Shown: positions 1-5,375 of the stretch, in pieces
Layout: each line of letters starts with the position of its first letter
Position numbering within the stretch: position 1 is the stretch's first letter
Assembly: GCA_030450335.1 (NCBI GenBank)
Contig: JAKDIS010000075.1
Coordinates: forward strand, 1-12,951
Source: Corynebacterium sp.
GTDB lineage: Bacteria > Actinomycetota > Actinomycetes > Mycobacteriales > Mycobacteriaceae
DNA length: 12,951 nucleotides
Direction: 5' to 3'
Translations under genes and position numbers: made by a program
The notes under the pieces: model-generated
Told to the model about the DNA's origin: nothing
Seen by the model: the letters and a program-made list of their open reading frames with translations, nothing else
Database searches by the model: none

Positions 1-68
1 TGCCTCACCTGCTGTGATGGGTCAGTCAAGGAAAGTATCTGTGGGGCAGGCGGTATTCGAGCCTTTTT

Positions 69-98
69 GTGACGGGGATCATGATTCGTCGTTATAAT
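69..98 (+). promoter_or_regulatory. Sigma-A-type promoter of the acyl-CoA dehydrogenase operon
   Basis: A perfect -10 hexamer TATAAT lies at 93-98. A -35-like GTGACG lies at 69-74 (four of six matches to TTGACA), with an 18-bp spacer. Transcription would start near 105, leaving an untranslated leader of about 87 nt before the ATG at 192. This is the best-matched housekeeping promoter in the window. The -10 box is embedded in an inverted repeat, described separately, so the operon is probably repressed by a DNA-binding regulator. Confidence 0.72.
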
Positions 99-109
99 GT
101 AATCATTAT
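81..109. promoter_or_regulatory. Inverted repeats over the -10 box, candidate operator
   Basis: Two overlapping perfect inverted repeats are visible. ATAATG (94-99) and CATTAT (104-109) are separated by TAAT, and ATGATT (81-86) pairs with AATCAT (101-106). Both cover or abut the -10 hexamer, which is where a repressor would block RNA polymerase. The cognate regulator cannot be named from sequence. A TetR- or GntR-type fatty-acid regulator is a guess based only on the genes downstream. Confidence 0.5.
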
Positions 110-191
110 CTGTCCGACCCAATCCATGACTGTGTGTTCTCCCGTCGACACCGGGTGATACCCGAGTACAGCGAAAGGTAGCTGCCTCACC

Positions 192-1601
192 ATGAGTGAC
201 CGAAGCAAGCGGAACGACTCCACACCGGGCCTCAACACCATCAAGCGGGACGCCATCGGTACCGCCATGCGTGTGCTGACCCGTTTCACCGGCTCCGACC
301 TGGCCACCAAGTACGGCCTGAGCGAGAAGGTCGACCGTGTGGCCTACGAGTCCACCAAGGGCGGCATGCGCACCCTCGGTGCCATCAACCGCCAGTTCAA
401 GAAGTCCAAGGGTTCCGGCAAGCCGGTACGCCTGGAATCCCAGGGAAGCGAAGGCGACGAGAACGCCGAGCCGCAGAAGCCCGCCAAGGTGGTCTTCGAC
501 CTCACCCCGACCGAGGACCAGGAGATGCTCGTCTCCGCCGTTCGCGAGTTCGCCGAGGAGCACCTCCGCCCCGTCGCGCACGACGCCAACGAAGCCGCAG
601 AGACCTCCAAGGAGGTCCTCGACAACGCTGCGGAGCTGGGGATCTCCCTGGTAAGCCTGCCGGAGGAGTACGAGGGGCTGGCCTCCGAGTCCGCCTCCAC
701 CACCTCCGCCCTGGTCGCCGAGGCCCTGTCCTACGGCGACATGGGCCAGGCAGTGGCCATCCTCGCCCCGGCCGGCGTGGCGACCACCATCACCAACTAC
801 GGTGACGACGCCCAGCAGAAGAGCTACCTCCCGGAGTTCGCCGGCGAGTCCGTCCCGCAGGCCGCCGTGATCGTCAACGAGTCCCGCCCGCTGTTCGATC
901 CCTTCGTCCTGCAGACCACCGCCAAGCGCGAGGGTGACGACATCGTCATCAACGGTGTGAAGACCATGGTCCCGAACGCCGGCTCCGCCGAGCTCTTCGT
1001 GATCGCCGTAGACCTGGACGGGGTCAACACCTTCGCCATCGTCGAGTCCTCCACCGAGGGCGTCGTCGTCGAGGCCGACCCGTCCATGGGTATCCGTGCC
1101 GCCGGCCTGGGCCGCGTCCTGCTCAAGGACGTCAAGGTCCCCGCCTCCAACCTCCTCGGTGGTGCCGAGCTCGACTCCGAGACCCGCACCGACAACTACG
1201 CCGAGATCATCCGCCGTGCCCGCCTGGGCTGGGCCGCCCTCGCCGCCGGCACCTCCGAGGCCGTGCTCGAGTACGTCAAGCCCTACGTCAAGGAGCGCCA
1301 GGCCTTCGGTGAGCCCATCGCGCACCGTCAGTCCGTCGCCTTCATGGTCGCCAACATCCGCATCGAGCGCGACGGCCTGCGCATGATCCTGCTGCGCGGC
1401 GTCTCCCGCATCGACCAGGGTCTGTCCTACAACCGTGAGGCCGGCCTCGCCCGTCGCTTCGCCGCGGACCGCGGTATGCAGATCGGTCTCGACGGCGTCC
1501 AGCTGCTCGGCGGCCACGGCTACACCAAGGAGCACCCGGTGGAGAAGTGGTACCGCGACCTGCGAGCCGTCGGCGTCGCCGAGGGCGTCGTGGTCCTGTA
1601 A
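192..1601 (+). CDS. fadE24: Acyl-CoA dehydrogenase subunit, FadE24-like
   Basis: This 469-aa protein is an FAD-dependent acyl-CoA dehydrogenase family member, probably catalysing the first alpha,beta-dehydrogenation step of beta-oxidation with the protein encoded just downstream. A basic, polar N-terminal extension of about 100 residues precedes the usual fold, which starts near F102. The FAD-contacting RQAFGEPI motif is present (369-376), as is GGHGY (440-444). The substrate-side motif ITEPxxGSD is missing: VNESRPLFDPF occupies that place (228-238). The C-terminus stops soon after RDLRAVGVAEG, where E464 aligns with the catalytic Glu position of the YEGT motif. Length and order match M. tuberculosis FadE24 (Rv3139), the partner of FadE23. 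The ATG at 192 has an AAAGG 13 nt upstream (174-178), a rather long spacing. It is first in an operon with the next gene, 35 nt away. The family is certain; the exact substrate is unknown. Confidence 0.9.
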   Translation: MSDRSKRNDSTPGLNTIKRDAIGTAMRVLTRFTGSDLATKYGLSEKVDRVAYESTKGGMRTLGAINRQFKKSKGSGKPVRLESQGSEGDENAEPQKPAKVVFDLTPTEDQEMLVSAVREFAEEHLRPVAHDANEAAETSKEVLDNAAELGISLVSLPEEYEGLASESASTTSALVAEALSYGDMGQAVAILAPAGVATTITNYGDDAQQKSYLPEFAGESVPQAAVIVNESRPLFDPFVLQTTAKREGDDIVINGVKTMVPNAGSAELFVIAVDLDGVNTFAIVESSTEGVVVEADPSMGIRAAGLGRVLLKDVKVPASNLLGGAELDSETRTDNYAEIIRRARLGWAALAAGTSEAVLEYVKPYVKERQAFGEPIAHRQSVAFMVANIRIERDGLRMILLRGVSRIDQGLSYNREAGLARRFAADRGMQIGLDGVQLLGGHGYTKEHPVEKWYRDLRAVGVAEGVVVL

Positions 1602-1623
1602 GTCCCCGTCAGTAACAACATCG

Positions 1624-1629
1624 AAGGAG
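1624..1629 (+). promoter_or_regulatory. Ribosome binding site for the second dehydrogenase gene
   Basis: AAGGAG lies 7 nt before the ATG at 1637. It fixes that start and indicates independent initiation within a bicistronic message. Confidence 0.75.
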
Positions 1630-1636
1630 CACTGAA

Positions 1637-2845
1637 ATGATCAACCTGGAACTCCCGAAGAAGCTGCGCGGGACCATCAACCAGGCCCACCAGGCCGCAG
1701 CGGAGATCTTCCGCCCCATCGCCCGCAAGTACGACCTCGCCGAGCACGAGCGTCCCATCGAGCTCGACACCATGGCATCCCTCGTCGAGGGCATGACCGA
1801 CGGTGGCGGCAACCTCGCCGGTGCGTCCGGCGGCCGTGGCGACAAGAAGAAGGACGACGGTTCCGTCCGCAACGGCGGCAACATGTCCTCCCTGGTCAAC
1901 GTCATCGAGACCTGCTGGGGCGATGTCGGACTGACCCTGTCGATCCCCTACCAGGGCCTCGGTAACTCCGCGATCGCCGCCGTCGCCACCGACGAGCAGC
2001 TCGAGCGCTTCGGCAAGGTCTGGGCCTCGATGGCCATCACCGAGCCGCAGTTCGGTTCGGACTCCGCCGCCGTCGCCACCACCGCGAAGCTGGACGGCGA
2101 CGAGTACGTCCTCAACGGCGAGAAGATCTTCGTCACCGCCGGTGACCGTTGCACCCACGTCGTCGTGTGGGCCTCGGTGGACAAGTCCGCCGGCCGCGCC
2201 GCCATCAAGTCCTTCGTCGTCCCGCGCGACACCCCGGGCTTCGAGCTCGCCCGCCTGGAGCACAAGCTGGGTATCCGTGCCTCGGACACGGCCCACTTCA
2301 TCCTGGACAACGTGCGCGTCCCGAAGGAGAACCTGCTGGGTACCCCCGAGGTCGACACGAAGAAGGGCTTCGGCGGGGTCATGGCGACCTTCGACAACAC
2401 CCGCCCGCTGGTGGCCGGCATGGCCGTCGGTGTCGCCCGCGCCTCCCTGGAGAAGCTGCGCAAGATCCTGACGAAGGCCGGCCTGGAGATCGACTACGAC
2501 GCGCCGAGCTGGAACCAGCCCGCCGCCGTCGCCGAGTACATCCGCCTGGAGTCCGACTGGGAGGCCGCCTACCTGATGACGCTGCGCGCCGCCTGGATGG
2601 CCGACAACAAGCAGCCGAACAACAAGGAAGCCTCCGAGTGCAAGGCGAAGGCCGGCCGCATGGCCACCGACCTGACCCTGCGCGCCGTGGAGCTCGCCGG
2701 CACCTACGGCTACTCCGAGCGTTCCCTGCTCGAGAAGTGGTCCCGCGACTCGAAGATCCTCGACATCTTCGAGGGCACCCAGCAGATCCAGCAGCTGGTC
2801 GTCGCCCGTCGTGAGCTGGAGCTGTCCTCCGCACAGCTGAAGTAG
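1637..2845 (+). CDS. fadE23: Acyl-CoA dehydrogenase subunit, FadE23-like
   Basis: This 402-aa acyl-CoA dehydrogenase carries the motifs its upstream neighbour lacks. ITEPQFGSD is at 134-142, GDEYVLNGEKIF at 154-165, and the C-terminal RDSKILDIFEGTQQIQ contains the likely catalytic base E379. It lacks the RxxFGxPI adenosine/FAD motif, and the corresponding stretch (about 278-300) reads AGLEIDYDAPSWNQP. A Gly/Lys/Asp-rich loop (55-82) separates the first helices from the rest and would be surface exposed. The size and position after a 469-aa FadE24-like gene match M. tuberculosis FadE23 (Rv3140). Paired FadE proteins of this type are reported to assemble as alpha2beta2 heterotetramers with two FADs, so I infer an obligate complex. 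Translation starts at the ATG with a strong AAGGAG upstream. A hairpin terminator follows the TAG by 16 nt. Confidence 0.92.
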   Translation: MINLELPKKLRGTINQAHQAAAEIFRPIARKYDLAEHERPIELDTMASLVEGMTDGGGNLAGASGGRGDKKKDDGSVRNGGNMSSLVNVIETCWGDVGLTLSIPYQGLGNSAIAAVATDEQLERFGKVWASMAITEPQFGSDSAAVATTAKLDGDEYVLNGEKIFVTAGDRCTHVVVWASVDKSAGRAAIKSFVVPRDTPGFELARLEHKLGIRASDTAHFILDNVRVPKENLLGTPEVDTKKGFGGVMATFDNTRPLVAGMAVGVARASLEKLRKILTKAGLEIDYDAPSWNQPAAVAEYIRLESDWEAAYLMTLRAAWMADNKQPNNKEASECKAKAGRMATDLTLRAVELAGTYGYSERSLLEKWSRDSKILDIFEGTQQIQQLVVARRELELSSAQLK

Positions 2846-2861
2846 CAGTTCACAGCCCTAG

Positions 2862-2898
2862 AAGCGGCTCCCGGTCACATCGACCGGGGGCCGCTTTC
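2862..2898 (+). terminator. Hairpin terminator of the dehydrogenase operon
   Basis: A 15-bp stem with one T-G wobble pairs 2862-2876 with 2882-2896 around the loop ACATC, and is followed by only a short TTTC. It starts 16 nt after the stop codon of the second dehydrogenase gene. The stability is high, but the U-tract is weak, as is common in high-GC actinobacteria. Confidence 0.75.
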
Positions 2899-2971
2899 GG
2901 CATGTCCGGGACCCTCGTGCACCCCGCAGGCATCCCGCACAGGGCGTTCTCTTCGGATCCACGGTGAGTCA

Positions 2972-3014
2972 CAGCAACCCGGGAGGCTGGTCGGACCAAC
3001 CCCTGGGGTTGCTG
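2972..3014. repeat. Nested, mutually exclusive inverted repeats between convergent genes
   Basis: CAGCAACCC (2972-2980) and GGGTTGCTG (3006-3014) form a perfect 9-bp outer stem. Inside it, TGGT-CGG-ACCA (2988-2998) can fold alone. A competing hairpin, CAACCC with GGGTTG (2997-3011), reuses the right arm of the outer stem. There is no T-tract. It lies between the two terminators in the 294-bp gap between convergent genes. It could be an extra terminator or transcription barrier, a degenerate mobile repeat, or chance. The rest of that gap shows no gene. Confidence 0.5.
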
Positions 3015-3070
3015 GACCGGTCGCGGGGTGGTGCGGGAGCGGGTGCAGGTACGGCAACGGCGCCGCACAC

Positions 3071-3111
3071 AAAAGAGACGGCCCCGGGGGAGAGAAGCTC
3101 TCCTCCGGGGC
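3071..3111 (-). terminator. Rho-independent terminator of the acyl-CoA synthetase gene
   Basis: On the minus strand a 14-bp stem (arms 3098-3111 and 3081-3094, loop of 3 nt, one G-T wobble) is followed after a few bases by TCTCTTTT (the plus strand reads AAAAGAGA at 3071-3078). It begins 28 nt beyond the synthetase stop codon. Confidence 0.8.
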
Positions 3112-3139
3112 AGTCGTCAGGGCCGTCGTCGGGACCGGG

Positions 3140-4909
3140 TCAGGCGTCGGAGCCCTTCGGCTCGCCGATCTCGCCGGTGGCGGCGTCGACCTCCGGCAGT
3201 TCCCGGGGGACAACCTTGCCCACGGCGTTGCGGGGGAGGCGGTCTAGGAACACGTAGTTGCGCGGGACGTTGTGGCGGGCCAGGTGCTCCTTGACCTCGG
3301 CCTTGGCCTTGTCCTTGAAGCCGTCCTCGTCGTGACCGGCCTTCAGCACCACGTAGGCGCAGAGCGACTGGCCGAACTCGTCGTCGGCGATGCCGTGGAC
3401 GTGCACCTCCTCGACCTCGGGGAGGCCGTAGAGCACGTCCTCGGTCTCCTGCGGGTACACGTTCTCGCCACCGGAGACGATCATGTCGTCGCTGCGCCCG
3501 GCGATGTAGAGCAGCCCGTCCTGGTAGTAGCCGAGATCGCCGGTGGCGACGAGACCCTGGATGGTCTCCTTGTCCACGCCGGGCCGGGTGTAGCCCTCGA
3601 AGAGCATGTCGTTGCCCACGAAGATGCGGCCGATCTCGCCCTCGGGGAGCTCCTTGCCGTCGTCGCCGAAGATCTTGAGGACGGTGGCCAGCGGCGGCTT
3701 ACCGGCGGTCGTCGGGTGCTCGGCGAGCTCCTCGGGCCGGGCGATGGACGCCCAGCTGACCTCGGTGGAACCGTAGAGGTTGTAGAGGACCTTGCCGAAC
3801 TTCTCGGTCGTCTCCTCGATCACGGCCGGCGGCAGGGCCTCGCCGCAGGCGGTGATGACCTGCGTTCCGGGGTTGAACTTCTCCGGCACGGCGGTGAGCA
3901 GGCGGCGCAGCATGGTCGGCACGATGGCGATGGCGTACGGACGGTTCGCCTCGATCAGCTTCACGGCACCACGCGGCGAGAACTTACGCTGCAGGATCAG
4001 CGTGCTGCGCAGCGCCAGGCCCAGCTGGATCTGGGCGAAACCCCAGGTGTGGAACATCGGTGCGGCCACGTAGTAGCCGCGGTGGTGCTTCAGCGGGATG
4101 CGCGACATGATCGACGATGCAGGCAGATAGGTGCGCGGCTCGGGACGACGGGCACCCTTCGGGGTACCGGTCGTGCCCGACGTGAGGATGATGGTGCGTC
4201 CACGACGGGGCCGGGTGGGGATCTTCTGCTCGTGCGGCGTGCTGCGCAGGACCTCGGTCAGCGTGGGCCAGTCCGGGTTGCGGGTGGCGTGGTCCTCGGA
4301 CGCGGTCGCCTCGGCGACGTTGCTGGCGTACTCGACGGCGTCGTCCTCGTCGTCCTCCGGCGCGAGGGCGGCGGTGGTGTGGTTCTCCTCCCAGTTCACG
4401 ATCACGGGGCACTGGTCGAAGCCCTTGGGCAGCAGCGGGATGAACTCTTCGTCGATGAACAGGAGGTCGAGCTTCTGCTCCTTGACGACGGCGCGGGTCT
4501 GCTTGGCGGACGCGCCGGTGTTGAGCAGCACGATGTCGGTGCCCAGGCGGCCGTGGGCGCACAGCGCCATGATGAAGCCGCGGTGGTTGCGCGACAGCAC
4601 GCCCACGCGGTCACGCTCACGCACACCGGTGCGGTAGAGGGCCTTGGCCAGCAGGTTCGTCTGCTCGTGGAGCTCGGAGTAGGTGATCGAGCCGGCGTCG
4701 TCGATGATGGCGGTGTGGTACGGGTCGCGGGCGGCACCGAGGGCGAGGATGCCGGCGGGCAGGAACTCCCACTGGTAGATGTACTTCAGTGCCTTGCCCA
4801 TGGCCACCGGGGACATGGCACCGAGGACTCCTGCCTTGAACAACGGCACCGTCCCCTTGGCGAGGATGGGCAACTGGTCGAGGGTAACTGCGGGCTGGGA
4901 TCCGCTCAT
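3140..4909 (-). CDS. fadD: Long-chain fatty-acid--CoA ligase, FadD-type
   Basis: This 589-aa ANL-superfamily enzyme activates a fatty acid with ATP to acyl-AMP and then to acyl-CoA. The core motifs are all present: the phosphate-binding TSGTTGTPKG (243-252), YGSTE (379-383), TGDLG (456-460), the hinge region GRSDDMIVSGGENVYP (471-486), and NAVGK with the adenylation lysine K565. Residues 180-212 form an acidic, probably flexible insert in the N-terminal domain. The ATG at 4909 is chosen because AAGGAG precedes it at good spacing. An in-frame TTG at 4987 would put the promoter-like AT-rich DNA inside the gene. It converges on the dehydrogenase operon and has its own promoter and terminator. 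The N-terminal sequence resembles mycobacterial FadD2/FadD12-type ligases, but the acyl-chain preference cannot be read. Its placement suggests it feeds the neighbouring dehydrogenase. Confidence 0.93.
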   Translation of the reverse strand: MSGSQPAVTLDQLPILAKGTVPLFKAGVLGAMSPVAMGKALKYIYQWEFLPAGILALGAARDPYHTAIIDDAGSITYSELHEQTNLLAKALYRTGVRERDRVGVLSRNHRGFIMALCAHGRLGTDIVLLNTGASAKQTRAVVKEQKLDLLFIDEEFIPLLPKGFDQCPVIVNWEENHTTAALAPEDDEDDAVEYASNVAEATASEDHATRNPDWPTLTEVLRSTPHEQKIPTRPRRGRTIILTSGTTGTPKGARRPEPRTYLPASSIMSRIPLKHHRGYYVAAPMFHTWGFAQIQLGLALRSTLILQRKFSPRGAVKLIEANRPYAIAIVPTMLRRLLTAVPEKFNPGTQVITACGEALPPAVIEETTEKFGKVLYNLYGSTEVSWASIARPEELAEHPTTAGKPPLATVLKIFGDDGKELPEGEIGRIFVGNDMLFEGYTRPGVDKETIQGLVATGDLGYYQDGLLYIAGRSDDMIVSGGENVYPQETEDVLYGLPEVEEVHVHGIADDEFGQSLCAYVVLKAGHDEDGFKDKAKAEVKEHLARHNVPRNYVFLDRLPRNAVGKVVPRELPEVDAATGEIGEPKGSDA

Positions 4910-4956
4910 GGTGCTCCTTCGGGGTGCTCGTGCGAACAGCGACGATGGGTTTTCCG

Positions 4957-4990
4957 TCTCATTATTATGGTTAAGAGTACATAACAATGG
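4957..4990 (-). promoter_or_regulatory. AT-rich promoter region of the acyl-CoA synthetase gene
   Basis: This is the only AT-rich island upstream of the synthetase start. On the minus strand CATAAT (4969 to 4964) is a five-of-six match to the -10 consensus, and a TTGTTA lies at 4987 to 4982, but the 12-bp gap is too short for a standard pair. The true -35 is unclear. The 5' leader would be about 45-50 nt. Confidence 0.45.
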
Positions 4991-5224
4991 GCGGTGCGTC
5001 CGGCGTTTCGGGAAGTTCGTCGCAGCCGCCTTTGCATAGCGTGATTAACCACTGCGCCGCAGGTCAGGGGTGGGGAATCGGGGTCGGCCGGATGTGACGG
5101 GGCTTTTCCCGGCGCCGGTGCGGCCGTCACGCAGGGACGGCGGTGGGGCCGACGGGCGCCCGGAGCGTCCTGCGCGGGCCCTGTTCGCTGTCGGCGTACA
5201 CATCGGGAAATGGCCGTCAAAACA

Positions 5225-5257
5225 CCCTCTGACATGCAGATTAGTGGGGTCAGAGGG
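5225..5257. repeat. Perfect 9+9 bp inverted repeat upstream of clpC
   Basis: CCCTCTGAC (5225-5233) is exactly complementary to GTCAGAGGG (5249-5257) across a 15-nt AT-richer spacer. It lies about 120 bp upstream of the clpC start in the divergent intergenic region 4910-5375. It does not match CIRCE (HrcA) or HAIR (HspR) elements as I know them. It could be an upstream regulator site or a transcript hairpin. Apart from a smaller hairpin (GCCGTC 5123-5128 with GACGGC 5136-5141), the remaining 5000-5300 stretch shows nothing recognisable. Confidence 0.5.
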
Positions 5258-5308
5258 GAGGGTCGGGCCATGGAACAAGCTGAGACGGCCGGTCGTTGTA
5301 CAGAGTGA

Positions 5309-5338
5309 CTGAACGTGGGAACGCCGAATCACTAAGGT
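5309..5338 (+). promoter_or_regulatory. Candidate clpC promoter
   Basis: A TAAGGT (5333-5338) fits the loose corynebacterial TAnnnT -10 pattern, with a weak CTGAAC (5309-5314) 18 bp upstream. Overlapping it is GGGAAC (5317-5322), which resembles the -35 GGAA element of SigH-type stress promoters. The expected GTT -10 is only approximated by GTG at 5340-5342. clpC is under SigH and ClgR control in C. glutamicum, so a stress promoter here is plausible but not shown. Confidence 0.35.
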
Positions 5339-5375
5339 GGTGCCCACATCCGGACCTTGAAGTGAGGGAGAGCAA

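Noticed and set aside
1..191. TGCCTCACC direct repeat (1-9 and 183-191) as a possible attachment or duplication site
   Set aside because: Nine bases is within chance for this composition, and nothing mobile lies between the copies.
1520..2296. Minus-strand open frame (258 codons) antisense to the dehydrogenase operon
   Set aside because: It crosses the junction of two well-supported genes, and its translation is Gly/Asp/Val-rich without a motif.
3272..4984. Long open plus-strand frame (570 codons) antisense to the acyl-CoA synthetase gene
   Set aside because: It lies wholly opposite a gene with every ANL-family motif. Its protein is repetitive Leu/Val/Gly/Asp/Arg with no domain, typical of a high-GC shadow frame.
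5070..5312. Possible 80-codon plus-strand gene in the fadD-clpC gap
   Set aside because: It has no ribosome binding site, an Arg/Pro/Gly-rich composition like non-coding GC-rich DNA, and it runs through the inverted repeat at 5225-5257.
5322..5332. ClgR-type operator in front of clpC
   Set aside because: CGCCGAA matches the left half of the CGC-YNANR-GCG motif as I recall it, but the right half reads CAC instead of GCG. It is at best a degenerate half site.
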